Made by a program: the position numbers and the translations under genes. The notes beneath the pieces are model-generated. The model saw only the letters and a program-made list of their open reading frames with translations. It was not told the origin of the DNA and did no database searches. This document shows, piece by piece, positions 34,984 through 43,660 of a stretch of DNA of 64,000 nucleotides. Positions within the stretch are counted from its first letter, which is position 1, and each line of letters starts with the position of its first letter. Source of the stretch: Boseongicola sp. (lineage in GTDB: Bacteria > Pseudomonadota > Alphaproteobacteria > Rhodobacterales > Rhodobacteraceae); contig CP046179.1 in the NCBI GenBank assembly GCA_014075275.1, positions 1,373,932 through 1,437,931 of the forward strand, given 5' to 3'.

Positions 34984-35478
34984 TCAGACAATGCGACCCA
35001 TTACATGGGCATCCAGAAACTCACCCTTGCGCCAAACGTAGGCCCATAGCGTGCCCTCAACTTCAAAGCCGAATTCCTGATAAAGCGAAATCGCACCCGA
35101 ATTGTCGGTCCAGACATACAATCCCAAACGCTTCAGCCGCAGCCAGTCGTCCGACATCCGGATCATCTCTGCCATCAACTGCCGTGCGACGCCTTTGCGC
35201 AAACTGTCAGGATGCACACAGATCATGTTGATCTCGCCGACATGGCTGTGCCTGGCGGCATCGGGCGCAGTCACCAATTCCGCATAGCCTGCCACCTTGC
35301 CGTCTCGCATCGCGACCAACTTGAACACCGCCGGATCTGACGCCATTCGGTTCTGGGTATATTCCAATGGTTGATGCGGCACGCGCATGGTGCCGGTCAT
35401 GGTGTGATCCGCCACCATAATCTCATGCACCCGCAAAGCATCTTCCGGACGCGCATCGCGAACGATGTCTTCCATCAC
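34984..35478 (-). CDS. GNAT-family N-acetyltransferase
   Basis: A 164-residue acetyltransferase of the Gcn5 superfamily. The acetyl-CoA loop is seen in VHPDSLRKGVARQLMAEMI near residue 95, followed by LGLYVWTDNSGAISLYQEFGFEVEG, the classic last part of the fold. The family acetylates amino groups on small molecules or protein N-termini; the acceptor here is unknown. The gene is convergent with rimO and not in an obvious operon. Confidence 0.88.
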   Translation of the reverse strand: MMEDIVRDARPEDALRVHEIMVADHTMTGTMRVPHQPLEYTQNRMASDPAVFKLVAMRDGKVAGYAELVTAPDAARHSHVGEINMICVHPDSLRKGVARQLMAEMIRMSDDWLRLKRLGLYVWTDNSGAISLYQEFGFEVEGTLWAYVWRKGEFLDAHVMGRIV

Positions 35479-35571
35479 ATCCCCTCCAAAAGTCGTTGTG
35501 ACTATGAGGAGTAGTTTAGCTCAACATCGCCAGGTATGTCAGCCGTTCCATAAGCCCAGCAATATCACCAC

Positions 35572-35910
35572 CTAGGCGACACCGCCGGCTATCGCGGTCA
35601 AAAACACGCCCGCACTTGCCGCATCCTTGGCTTTGCCAGCCAATGGATGCCGCTCGGTCGAGATATAGTCGACCGTATACTCAATCGCTGTGTTGAAAAT
35701 CTCGGCTGCCAGCAAAAGCACACCCAAGACCAGAATCAACGCGCGCTCGCCTGTCGCCAGTGGCAAATAAAGTGCCAGCGCTATCGAGCCGACGTTGACC
35801 CAGACCCACGAGCGAAACGATGGTTGCTCGACCCAGGCATCGGTTATTCCGGCCCAGCTCCAAAGAATGCGCGACCGCGTGCGCTCGACAAAATCAGAGA
35901 CCGTTTTCAT
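35572..35910 (-). CDS. dgkA: Diacylglycerol kinase
   Basis: A small inner-membrane kinase of 112 residues that phosphorylates diacylglycerol to phosphatidic acid. It recycles the diacylglycerol released in membrane glucan and lipid A modification. The conserved catalytic stretch LAAEIFNTAIEYTVDYIS with the ERHPLAGKAKDAASAGVFL segment is complete. Three transmembrane helices are evident. The ATG at 35910 gives the usual N-terminus; an upstream ATG at 35937 would add nine residues. Confidence 0.93.
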   Translation of the reverse strand: MKTVSDFVERTRSRILWSWAGITDAWVEQPSFRSWVWVNVGSIALALYLPLATGERALILVLGVLLLAAEIFNTAIEYTVDYISTERHPLAGKAKDAASAGVFLTAIAGGVA

Positions 35911-35941
35911 ACCCAACTGTTGCCGGGCAACAGGCAAAAGG

Positions 35942-36205
35942 TCAATCAGCCGATGACATCAGCCTGGCAACACGCTCGATCATTTCACCGTTGCGGCAAA
36001 ACGCAGGGATACCGACCGCATCATTGTCCATATATTCTTCGCAGGCACCAGGGTTTGCACAACCCGAGCAGGCAAGAACAGCGTCATGCATTTCGTCGGG
36101 CGCAATCAGCCCGCTTTGCAGAGCCAGTTCAAGATCAGCGCCACTGCGATCTGCCATCCGCGACATCAGGCGCTCGTGCCGCACTATTCGGGAAATAAAA
36201 CTCAT
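35942..36205 (-). CDS. DUF6455 family small protein
   Basis: An 87-residue protein with conserved cysteines in LACSGCANPGACEEYM and FCRNGEM and no membrane segment. The pattern and length fit the DUF6455 family seen in Rhodobacterales, function unknown; the Cys pattern suggests metal or Fe-S binding. The ATG at 36205 has a very strong AGGAGG ribosome-binding site. It lies 31 bases upstream of dgkA on the same strand. Confidence 0.75.
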   Translation of the reverse strand: MSFISRIVRHERLMSRMADRSGADLELALQSGLIAPDEMHDAVLACSGCANPGACEEYMDNDAVGIPAFCRNGEMIERVARLMSSAD

Positions 36206-36269
36206 CTCAGGCCTCCTTCTGACCCAAGCCTGCGCCATCCAAAACGAGATTTCCCTGATCTATGTCAAA

Positions 36270-36992
36270 TTACTGCGCGGCCGCGACTGTGCGTTGAACA
36301 ATCCGAATCCGGTCGCCATTGGGCGGATGCGTGCCCAGAAACTGGTCCCCGGGATCGCGTGAACGCTGGAAATAAAGCACACCGCGCAGGGGGTCATATC
36401 CAGCCTGCATGGCTATGCGGGCACCCAGCGAGTCTGCTTCCAGTTCGAAGTTCTTCGAGAATCGTCTTGCTCCAATGGTGCCACCGATGTTCTGGGCCGC
36501 TTCCACACCACTTGCATCAAAACCGGCAAGGGACCCCAGAACGGCACCTAGCAACGCCCCGGTTGTCGCAGACGTCTGCGTTTGCGGAATATGCCCCTCA
36601 ATATGGTGGGCTGCTTCGTGGCTTAGGGCAAAGGCCAGTTCATCACGGTTTCGCATCTCGGCAAATAGCGCGCGCGTGAAGCCAATGACTGGACGGCCCT
36701 GTTTGTCCAATGTCTGGTAGGCGTTCGGCGGCAGAGAATCGTCAGGGTCGATGATGATCGCGAAATCACAATTCAGTCCGGGCCGCATCTGACGACAGGA
36801 CCGCTCGGCAATCGGCTCAACCCGGCGCACAACGGCGCGAAAATCGGCTGCGGATTGCGGTGAACCACTTCGCGTCGCGGTCGGAAGCGGTGCGGTGGGG
36901 CCGGACGGCACATTTACAGTGGAAACTTCGCAGGCGGCTAGGCCGATCAAAACAACGGCAATCAGTGGAATACGCAAAGGACAAAACCTCAT
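36270..36992 (-). CDS. M48-family metalloprotease lipoprotein
   Basis: A 240-residue lipoprotein with a signal peptide ending in the lipobox LAAC near residue 21. The peptidase M48 zinc motif HEAAH (SHEAAHHIEG) is near residue 125 and the third ligand in FELEADSLGA. The family includes BepA and LoiP, envelope proteases for outer-membrane protein quality control. A hydrophobic Gly/Ala-rich loop follows the HExxH motif. The ATG at 36992 is preferred over 37001. Position at the outer membrane or inner-membrane outer face is inferred from the lipobox. Confidence 0.88.
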   Translation of the reverse strand: MRFCPLRIPLIAVVLIGLAACEVSTVNVPSGPTAPLPTATRSGSPQSAADFRAVVRRVEPIAERSCRQMRPGLNCDFAIIIDPDDSLPPNAYQTLDKQGRPVIGFTRALFAEMRNRDELAFALSHEAAHHIEGHIPQTQTSATTGALLGAVLGSLAGFDASGVEAAQNIGGTIGARRFSKNFELEADSLGARIAMQAGYDPLRGVLYFQRSRDPGDQFLGTHPPNGDRIRIVQRTVAAAQ

Positions 36993-37095
36993 TTGACACA
37001 CATCTCAAGCTATTGATGCCGCATAACCCGGGCCAAAGGCAATCACGCCCATGAAACGCTTGCGACCTTCCGCCAATCGCGCCAACCTCACCCAC

Positions 37096-37338
37096 ATGTT
37101 TACTATCGAACACGAATTTGACGCCACTGTCGTCACCCTGATCGACGACGCTGCACAGCATCGTCAGGAAGATATCACCATCAACGCTTTCGAAGATTGC
37201 ATCACGATCGAGCAATTCGATGAACGCACCAAATCTGTTCAGAAAATCACCCTGTCGCTGGCGCAACTCGCTGATCTCACGTCAGCGCTCAATCTGCCCG
37301 AGGGTGTTTATCGTCAGCGCACGGAAGACGAGGCTTAG
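37096..37338 (+). CDS. Small conserved-looking protein upstream of the deacetylase gene
   Basis: An 80-residue protein starting MFTIEHEFDATVVTLID, acidic, with no signal peptide or membrane segment. I do not recognise a named family. The frame ends exactly one base before the ATG of the deacetylase-like gene, a strong sign of cotranscription and coupled translation. The longer frame from 37051 (MKRLRPSANR) is less likely. Confidence 0.65.
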   Translation: MFTIEHEFDATVVTLIDDAAQHRQEDITINAFEDCITIEQFDERTKSVQKITLSLAQLADLTSALNLPEGVYRQRTEDEA

Positions 37339-38448
37339 ATGACAAAGACCACCGGCCTTTTTACCGACGAACGCTGTTTCTGGCACTCGGGCGGCAACTA
37401 CGCATTCATGTCCCCGGTTGGCGGTATGATGCAGCCCACAGCCACGGGCGGTCTGCCGGAAAACCCGGAGACCAAGCGCCGCCTGAAAAACCTGGCTGAG
37501 GTCACGGGCCTTCTTGGCGAACTCAACGTCCAATCCGCTGCCCCGGTCACGATGGAGGATCTCGTTCGCGTCCACCCCGCTGATTTCCTCGCAACCTTCA
37601 AATCCACTGCCGAAGCGGGTGGCGGTGAAACCGGAATGCGCGCGCCCTACGGCCCCGATGGCTATGACATCGCCTGTCTGTCCGCCGGCCTGGCCAAAGC
37701 CGCGCTTTTCGATGTGCTGGACGGCAAACTCACCAATGCCTACGCGCTTTCGCGTCCACCGGGGCACCACTGCCTGCCCGACTGGCAAAACGGTTTCTGC
37801 CTTCTGGCCAATATCGCCATCGCAATCGAGGCCGCCCTTGCCAGCGACCGCGCCAAGCGGATCGCGGTCCTCGATTGGGACGTGCACCACGGCAACGGGA
37901 CCGAGGCGATCTTCTACGACCGCGCCGATGTGCTGACCATTTCAATGCATCAGGATCGCAATTATCCAATGGACACCGGCGCAGTCGCCGACCGGGGCAA
38001 CGGGGCTGGAGAGGGGCACAACCTAAACATCCCGATCCCCCCAGGTGCAGGCCACAACAGCTGGAAACAGGCACTCAATCAACTCGCTCTACCGGCCATA
38101 AAGGCATTCCAACCCGATGCCATCATCGTCGCTTGCGGCTTTGACGCCGCCGCCTTTGACCCCTTGGGCCGTATGCTCTGCACTGCTGAAACCTTCGCTG
38201 ACATGACCAGCGCCACGATGGACCTCGCTAACGACATCTGCGGCGGCAAGCTCGTCATGGTGCACGAAGGCGGCTATTCGGAAACTTACGTCCCTTTCTG
38301 TGGCCACAACGTGCTGCAATCCCTCGCAGGCTCCAAAATCCACGCCCCCGATCCTTACGCTACCACTCTGGAAAAACGGCAACCCAACCCAGCGTTCAAA
38401 GCGTGGATTGCTACGCAACTTGACGATATGGCCAAAGCCCTTTCCTGA
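37339..38448 (+). CDS. Histone deacetylase-like amidohydrolase
   Basis: A 369-residue zinc amidohydrolase of the arginase/deacetylase superfamily, class II HDAC-like. Landmarks are SRPPGHHCLP (tandem catalytic His), DWDVHHGNGT (zinc Asp and His), the second Asp region ACGFDAAAFDPLG and EGGYS. Bacterial members deacetylate acetylpolyamines or other small acetamides; no histone substrate is implied. Starts directly after the small ORF upstream. The substrate is not evident from the sequence. Confidence 0.9.
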   Translation: MTKTTGLFTDERCFWHSGGNYAFMSPVGGMMQPTATGGLPENPETKRRLKNLAEVTGLLGELNVQSAAPVTMEDLVRVHPADFLATFKSTAEAGGGETGMRAPYGPDGYDIACLSAGLAKAALFDVLDGKLTNAYALSRPPGHHCLPDWQNGFCLLANIAIAIEAALASDRAKRIAVLDWDVHHGNGTEAIFYDRADVLTISMHQDRNYPMDTGAVADRGNGAGEGHNLNIPIPPGAGHNSWKQALNQLALPAIKAFQPDAIIVACGFDAAAFDPLGRMLCTAETFADMTSATMDLANDICGGKLVMVHEGGYSETYVPFCGHNVLQSLAGSKIHAPDPYATTLEKRQPNPAFKAWIATQLDDMAKALS

Positions 38449-38467
38449 CCAATTTGCATTCTTTCTG

Positions 38468-38560
38468 GCAAGAAATACTCCCGCCGGAGGCAAGAATATC
38501 CGCGCGGGCGTCAGCCCGTGCGCGGATCGACGCGCCAAAAGGCGCGGCGAAACAAGATCA
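38468..38560. repeat. Dispersed intergenic repeat, copy 2
   Basis: Begins GAAATACTCCCGCCGGAGG and continues into paired GC-rich inverted repeats (CGCGGGC...GCCCGTGCG and CGCGCC...GGCGCG). It lies between the deacetylase-like gene and the nitroreductase gene. It shares the core with copies at 16890 and 53563 and may end transcripts. Confidence 0.6.
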
Positions 38561-38618
38561 CGGGGCTGGAAAAGGCGCCATTGGATAAATACTTAAGCCG
38601 CGACAACAAGGATCACTC

Positions 38619-39197
38619 ATGCCCGACGCCAACCAACCCGTTCTGGATTTCCTCGCCACTCGTCGCTCGCGACCCGCGAAAATCCTGACCACCCCCGTAC
38701 CCGACCGCGAAGAGATCACTCGGCTTCTGACAATTGCTGCCCGCGCGCCTGATCATGGCAAGCTGGAACCCTGGCGCTTCATCGTGCTGGAACGCACCGC
38801 CTTGCTGCGGCTGGCTGGAACTATAGACGCGCGTGGCGCTGCACTCACAATTGCGCCCGAGAAGATCGAGAAAATGCGCAACCAATTCGACATGGCCGAC
38901 CTGGCTGTTGCAATAGTTGCCAGTCCCCGACCCCCGGAAAAGATCCCTAAGGTCGAGCAAACCTTGTCAGCAGGGGCTGTGGCCATGCAGCTTTTGAACG
39001 CAAGCCTTGCCGCCGGTTGGGGCGCAAACTGGCTTAGCGGCTGGGCCAGCCACGACCGCACCTGGCGCGAAACCAATCTGGGGCTGATGCCCCACGAATG
39101 GTTGGCCGGGTTCATCCATATCGGCACGCCAAAGACCACACCGCCCGAACGGCCCCGTCCCGACCTTGACAAGATAACCGAATGGATCACCGCGTGA
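38619..39197 (+). CDS. Nitroreductase family protein (YdjA-like)
   Basis: A 192-residue FMN-binding protein with RRSRPAK at the start, AARAPDHGKLEPWRFIV and a C-terminal GFIHIGTPK. The pattern resembles E. coli YdjA, a small nitroreductase. It reduces nitro or related compounds with NAD(P)H; the physiological substrate is unknown. It overlaps the next gene by up to 16 bases, so the two are translationally linked. Confidence 0.88.
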   Translation: MPDANQPVLDFLATRRSRPAKILTTPVPDREEITRLLTIAARAPDHGKLEPWRFIVLERTALLRLAGTIDARGAALTIAPEKIEKMRNQFDMADLAVAIVASPRPPEKIPKVEQTLSAGAVAMQLLNASLAAGWGANWLSGWASHDRTWRETNLGLMPHEWLAGFIHIGTPKTTPPERPRPDLDKITEWITA

Positions 39198-39883
39198 TTT
39201 TCACCAGCTTCACCACTGCCGCCGGACAACTCAGCGATCCGCGCTTCCGGTCCGTCTTGCTGAAAGGACTGGCCCTGACGTTCGGTCTGTTGATCAGCGC
39301 CTATCTGGTGCTTTTCTGGGGCGTCCAATGGATGCTGCCCGACCAAATCACCCTGCCTTTCATCGGCGAGATCACCTTTCTGGACGACCTTCTGTCCTGG
39401 GGTTCGGTTATATTGTTATTCTTCCTGTCGCCCCTCTTGATGGTGCCCGTTGCCTCGGCATTCACGGGCCTTTTCCTGGATGATGTCGCCGACGCGGTCG
39501 AGGCGGAGCATTATCCGAGCTTTCCGCCAGCCCGACGCGTTGGGATCTGGGAAGGGCTGCGCGAATCTCTACGATTTCTCGGCGTTTTAGTTGCGGCGAA
39601 CCTTGCCGCACTTCTGGTTTACATAATCCTGGCCCCGCTCGCGCCGCTTATCTTCTATGGTTTGAACGGGTTTCTTCTGGGCCGGGAATATTATCGCATG
39701 ATAGCAGTCCGCCGCCTTGGACGTGAAGGTGCCACAGCCGCCTTTCGTCACAACCTGCCGACGATCTGGATCGCAGGCGCGCTGATGGCCTTCCCGCTGA
39801 CGATTCCGTTGGTCAATCTACTGGTGCCGGTGGTGGCCGCTGCCACTTTCACCCATATCTACCACCATTTGGAACGCGGCTGA
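39182..39883 (+). CDS. CysZ-like EI24 domain membrane protein
   Basis: A 233-residue integral-membrane protein with about four to five hydrophobic helices. FYGLNGFLLGREYYRM and LPTIWIAGALMAFPLTIPLVNL are typical of the EI24/CysZ family, whose CysZ member imports sulfate. Whether this one carries sulfate is unknown. The ATG at 39182 gives a 16-base overlap with the nitroreductase gene; a GTG at 39194 would give a GTGA overlap. Confidence 0.82.
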   Translation: MDHRVIFTSFTTAAGQLSDPRFRSVLLKGLALTFGLLISAYLVLFWGVQWMLPDQITLPFIGEITFLDDLLSWGSVILLFFLSPLLMVPVASAFTGLFLDDVADAVEAEHYPSFPPARRVGIWEGLRESLRFLGVLVAANLAALLVYIILAPLAPLIFYGLNGFLLGREYYRMIAVRRLGREGATAAFRHNLPTIWIAGALMAFPLTIPLVNLLVPVVAAATFTHIYHHLERG

Positions 39884-39885
39884 GC

Positions 39886-40158
39886 CTAGCTGTTGAACAG
39901 GTGGAAGAGATCGAAATCTCTTATCCCGATCCCACCCCAGATGATAATCGCACTGATCACCGACCAGAGCACAATCGAGACGTAGGTGGTCGTGCGCATT
40001 TTGCGCTTCATGCTGAAGTTTGACGAGGGGGCACCGGCAGGTGTTCCTCTTATCTTCTTGCCGTCGTCGCCCTGCGTTTCCATGCGAATTGGCAACACAA
40101 TGAACATCACCAGAAACCAGATCACTGCAAACAGAACGATGGCCGAGACGACGTTCAT
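39886..40158 (-). CDS. DUF1467 family membrane protein
   Basis: A 90-residue protein with two transmembrane helices (SAIVLFAVIWFLVMFIVLP and TYVSIVLWSVISAIIIWGG), separated by the conserved MRTTTY segment. DUF1467 proteins are common in alphaproteobacteria and of unknown function. The start overlaps the stop of mce by one base (TGATG), a linkage kept in many Rhodobacterales. It ends only 2 bases from the convergent CysZ-like gene. Confidence 0.85.
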   Translation of the reverse strand: MNVVSAIVLFAVIWFLVMFIVLPIRMETQGDDGKKIRGTPAGAPSSNFSMKRKMRTTTYVSIVLWSVISAIIIWGGIGIRDFDLFHLFNS

Positions 40159-40562
40159 CAGACCTGCTCCAACTCGATCAACGTGCCGTTGAAATCCTTG
40201 GGATGCAGGAATAACACCGGTTTACCATGGGCACCGATCTTTGGCTCGCCGCCGCCCAGTACTCGCGCGCCCTTTTCAATAAGTTGCGTTGCCGAGGCGC
40301 GGATATCATCGACCTCGTAACAGATGTGATGAATGCCACCCGAAGGGTTCTTTTGCAGAAATCCCGCAATGGGCGAGCCTTCGCCCAAAGGATACAACAG
40401 CTCGATCTTAGTGTTCGGCAGTTCGATAAACACCACTGTCACGCCGTGGTCCGGTTCGTCCTGCGGCGTGCCAACATTGGCCCCCAGCGTATCGCGGTAC
40501 TGCGCCGAGGCCGCTTCAAGGTCGGGAACGGCGATGGCAACGTGGTTGAGACGTCCGATCAT
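40158..40562 (-). CDS. mce: Methylmalonyl-CoA epimerase
   Basis: A 134-residue vicinal-oxygen-chelate enzyme that interconverts (2R)- and (2S)-methylmalonyl-CoA. It is used in propionyl-CoA breakdown and in the ethylmalonyl-CoA pathway. The family start RLNHVAIAVPDLEAA with a metal His, the central GIHHICYEVDD with a further His, and the C-terminal LIELEQV with a Glu are all present. The ATG at 40562 yields the normal N-terminus. Coupled to the DUF1467 gene downstream. Confidence 0.95.
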   Translation of the reverse strand: MIGRLNHVAIAVPDLEAASAQYRDTLGANVGTPQDEPDHGVTVVFIELPNTKIELLYPLGEGSPIAGFLQKNPSGGIHHICYEVDDIRASATQLIEKGARVLGGGEPKIGAHGKPVLFLHPKDFNGTLIELEQV

Positions 40563-40719
40563 GGCGAAATTCTCCTGCATCTGGGTCCGAGCTTATGGGC
40601 AAGCTCTTTTGGCTTCACAAGGGACAGCTCGACGCATCCTAATCATGCTTAACCAATCCTTAGTTTCGCGCGGTGATGATGAAGGTGTTTTGTGCCGACT
40701 TAGATAAGGAGAACGGCCC

Positions 40720-41439
40720 GTGCCGGAGACTTTGGAAGACTTCCTAATGGCTCGCCCGCCTACAGCGGAGCGTCCGCTTCTGGGCCAGACGGTGTTGATG
40801 GTCGAAGACAGCCGCTTTGCTTGCGAGGCTTTGCGGATGATCTGCCAGCGGTCGGGCGCACGCATCCGTCGCGCTGATACGCTGAAAAACGCGAACCGGC
40901 ATCTCAGAACCTATCGACCGGGCATTGTGTTAATTGATGTCGGCCTGCCAGACGGTTCTGGTCTGGGCCTGATCGAAACACTTGCCAAATCTGACCCGCC
41001 CATCGGCGTCATTATCGCCATGTCGGGGGATGACACTTTGGCCGACGCCACCGTTGCAGCCGGCGCGAATGTATTCATGCCCAAACCAATCACTTCGATC
41101 TCAGCCTTTCAGCAAATGGTTCTGGCCGAACTTCCGAAGTATGCCCAGCCCCTTGGATTGCGCGCGGTCGCTTCGGACGAAGTTGTACCGGACCGGATCG
41201 CCTTGCGCGATGATCTGGCATTGGCCGCAGATCTTCTTACTGGCACGCCTGATGAGGAAACCGTTGATTACGCGATAAATTTCCTAATCGGTCTTGCGAA
41301 AAGCGCCGGGGATGACCCTCTGTCCGATGCCCTGCATAACTTCGAAACCACACGTCAGGTCAACCTCCGCATTCCCGAAGCATTGGCCGACTTGCGCCAC
41401 GTGATCGAGTTGCGCCTGGAACACGAAATCGCGGTTTGA
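40720..41439 (+). CDS. Response regulator with uncharacterised helical output domain
   Basis: A 239-residue protein. An intact receiver runs from about 22 to 145: acidic E29-D30, phospho-acceptor D73 in VLIDVGLPDGSG, Ser in IIAMSGDD and Lys in VFMPKPI. The remaining 95 residues are helical and do not match a DNA-binding, GGDEF, EAL or kinase domain that I recognise. The GTG at 40720 is preferred because AAGGAGA lies about 9 bases upstream; an ATG at 40747 is possible. No kinase gene is close, so it is an orphan. Confidence 0.85.
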   Translation: MPETLEDFLMARPPTAERPLLGQTVLMVEDSRFACEALRMICQRSGARIRRADTLKNANRHLRTYRPGIVLIDVGLPDGSGLGLIETLAKSDPPIGVIIAMSGDDTLADATVAAGANVFMPKPITSISAFQQMVLAELPKYAQPLGLRAVASDEVVPDRIALRDDLALAADLLTGTPDEETVDYAINFLIGLAKSAGDDPLSDALHNFETTRQVNLRIPEALADLRHVIELRLEHEIAV

Positions 41440-41521
41440 TCGACACGCGCCCAAGAGCAGTTGATAAAGGTCGAATGTTCACATATTGTTCCTCTGGCCA
41501 GCACGCCAAGGACAGACCATC

Positions 41522-42163
41522 ATGTTGGATATGGGGACGACAGCCGCACAAGACCTTGCCAAGTTTTTGGGTGACGACCGGTTCGGCACAGTGATGGCCG
41601 ATCCGCCGTGGCGCTTTGTGAACCGCACCGGCAAAGTCGCACCGGAACATAAGCGCCTTGCGCGCTATCCCACAATGGAACTGGACGACATCTGCGCCCT
41701 GCCAGTGGCCGAGCACATGGCCGACCGCGCCCATTGCTATATGTGGGTGCCAAACGCGTTGCTGCCGGAAGGATTGCGGGTGTTGGATGCCTGGGGGTTC
41801 CAATACAAATCCAACATTATCTGGCACAAAATTCGCAAAGACGGCGGATCAGACGGACGCGGCGTCGGCTTTTATTTCCGCAATGTCACCGAAATTCTGT
41901 TGTTCGGCACGCGCGGGAAAAACGTACGGACCGAAGCGCCGGGCCGTCGTCAGGTCAACATGATCCAGACCCGCAAACGCGAACATTCGCGCAAACCTGA
42001 CGAACAATACGATCTGATCGAAAGCTGTTCCTGGGGCCCTTATCTGGAATTATTCGGGCGCGGTGTGCGCGAGAATTGGACCGTCTGGGGCAATCAGGCC
42101 GATGCCGATTACAAACCCGACTGGAAAACCTACAGCCACAATTCAGGTGTCGCCGCCGAATAA
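41522..42163 (+). CDS. MT-A70 family DNA adenine methyltransferase
   Basis: A 213-residue methyltransferase of the MT-A70 group. The catalytic DPPW motif is in MADPPWRF near residue 25 and the SAM-binding C-terminal part in WGPYLELFGRGVRENW. Bacterial MT-A70 enzymes such as M.MunI methylate adenine at N6. The gene converges on and overlaps by 21 bases a BglII/BstYI-type endonuclease gene, so it is the probable modification partner. The ATG at 41522 begins MLDMGTT. A solitary regulatory methylase is an alternative. Confidence 0.85.
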   Translation: MLDMGTTAAQDLAKFLGDDRFGTVMADPPWRFVNRTGKVAPEHKRLARYPTMELDDICALPVAEHMADRAHCYMWVPNALLPEGLRVLDAWGFQYKSNIIWHKIRKDGGSDGRGVGFYFRNVTEILLFGTRGKNVRTEAPGRRQVNMIQTRKREHSRKPDEQYDLIESCSWGPYLELFGRGVRENWTVWGNQADADYKPDWKTYSHNSGVAAE

Positions 42164-42943
42164 GTCCGGCTCGCCGTCCGGCACGTCGCTATCCGTCAGG
42201 ATCGATGCTGGCAATCCTATCAACAGTAGCGGGCACGGATTGCCGACTCCCCGGGCAACCCTGTCTTCCAGTTTCGCCCAATGGGTCGAGGCCGGCCCGA
42301 ATTTGTCCGACACGAACTTGCGCGAAAAAGCCTCGGCAAACGGGACACCGCGCCCAACTTGCCCGGCAACGGTCCGTCGCTGTGCTTCGGTCCGCCCACC
42401 AAGGTCTAGTCGGTCCAGATCTTCTTCCGAATGGAGGCCAGCCGCATCCATCCACCCCTGCACCCGCCCAAGCATCTGATCCTGCATCGAGCTTCCGCGC
42501 GTGATGATCACCCCCAATGAGATTGCTGAAAGTGCATGTAATCTCTGGAAATTCTCAAGATCTCGGTCAAAAAACGGATCTTTGTTATTCCATTCGATCT
42601 CAAGGGCCAGCGTCCCCGCATCCGCTTTCAGCACATGGTCCACCTCATGACTGACGCCATCACGCATCTGCCCGTCAACCACCACCTGCACCGCGAAATT
42701 GTGCTTCTTCCAACCAATGTCGCTCAGGGCATGGCGCAACCGCTGGGTCTGCCCGCTTTCGCCACCTCCGCCCGAGATCAGCTCGGACATTGAAATGCGA
42801 TATGCGGTCAGATGCTCGATCAAACGCGCGGTTTCTTGTTCGAAATCCACCGCCAAAATCGCCTCGGCGTGGTTTCGGACCATGACGTCGTAACCGGCAT
42901 CTTTCAGCACTTGCAGCAAATTTAATGCTCCCTCACGTGTCAA
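42143..42943 (-). CDS. BglII/BstYI-family type II restriction endonuclease
   Basis: A 266-residue endonuclease candidate. The active-site stretch of the BglII/BstYI family is clear: SHEVDHV near residue 97 and ALEIEWNNKDPFFDRDLENF near 112, where Asp and Glu bind the metal and the WNNK part is diagnostic. These enzymes cut GATC-containing palindromes (AGATCT for BglII, RGATCY for BstYI). The specificity of this one is unknown. The first codon appears to be TTG at 42943, 24 bases after the acetyltransferase gene stop. The weak start may keep enzyme levels low. Its C-terminus overlaps the MT-A70 gene end. Confidence 0.83.
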   Translation of the reverse strand: MTREGALNLLQVLKDAGYDVMVRNHAEAILAVDFEQETARLIEHLTAYRISMSELISGGGGESGQTQRLRHALSDIGWKKHNFAVQVVVDGQMRDGVSHEVDHVLKADAGTLALEIEWNNKDPFFDRDLENFQRLHALSAISLGVIITRGSSMQDQMLGRVQGWMDAAGLHSEEDLDRLDLGGRTEAQRRTVAGQVGRGVPFAEAFSRKFVSDKFGPASTHWAKLEDRVARGVGNPCPLLLIGLPASILTDSDVPDGEPDLFGGDT

Positions 42944-42967
42944 CCTAAGGCCGCACCCGCCACCCGT

Positions 42968-43660
42968 CTACGGCGATAAAAGCGCCAGGTCTCGCGCCAC
43001 CAAAATCGGTGCCGTCAAGTCAGCCAATCGTTGCCGTTGTTGACCTTCAGCGTCGAAATTCGCCGGATCAAGCCAGGTCTCAAACGCCGTTTCCAGCGCG
43101 GGCCATTCGCTGTCAATCGCTGCAAACCAAGCCGTATCCCGGTTCCGACCCTTAGCCACTGCTGCCTGCCGAAAAACACCTTCGAAGCTAATACCAAACC
43201 GTTCAGCGGCGCGGCGCGATCGCAAGTTCTCGCCGTGGCATTTCCATTCGAACCGACGATAGCCGTTCTCAAACGCCCATTTCATCGTCTGGTAAACCGC
43301 GTCAGTCGCCGAACGCGTGCGCTGAATACAGGGTGCAAAGCTGATGTAACCGACTTCGATACTGCCTGCGCCGGGATTGATCCGCATCAGACTGAGCGTG
43401 CCGCCCAAACGCCCGTCTTCCATGCGAACCGCAAAGTGCATTGGGTCATGAAGTCCGCGCGCCCTGTCGACCCAGGCCGAATAGCCTGTATCGTCAAACG
43501 GCCCATCCAACAAATAGGCCCACATAGTGCCATCATCTTCGGCGTGTGCTTCGCGCAGGCCATGGATATGATCGCGCGACAAGGGCTCCAGCCGTGCGTA
43601 ACGGCCCCGGTAGACCGTGCGCGGCGGCGGAGACGGCGGATGCCAATCAGATAGAGACAT
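42968..43660 (-). CDS. GNAT acetyltransferase, RimJ/RimL type
   Basis: A 230-residue acetyltransferase of the RimJ/RimL branch. It has RLEPLSRDHIHGL at the start, GTLSLMRINPGAGSIEVGYISF in the core and FEWKCHGENLRSRRAAERFGISFEG at the acetyl-CoA site. The ATG at 43660 overlaps the aspS stop as TGATG, so it is coupled to the synthetase gene; a longer frame to 43837 has an implausible Arg-rich N-terminus and is rejected. The acceptor is unknown. Confidence 0.9.
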   Translation of the reverse strand: MSLSDWHPPSPPPRTVYRGRYARLEPLSRDHIHGLREAHAEDDGTMWAYLLDGPFDDTGYSAWVDRARGLHDPMHFAVRMEDGRLGGTLSLMRINPGAGSIEVGYISFAPCIQRTRSATDAVYQTMKWAFENGYRRFEWKCHGENLRSRRAAERFGISFEGVFRQAAVAKGRNRDTAWFAAIDSEWPALETAFETWLDPANFDAEGQQRQRLADLTAPILVARDLALLSP

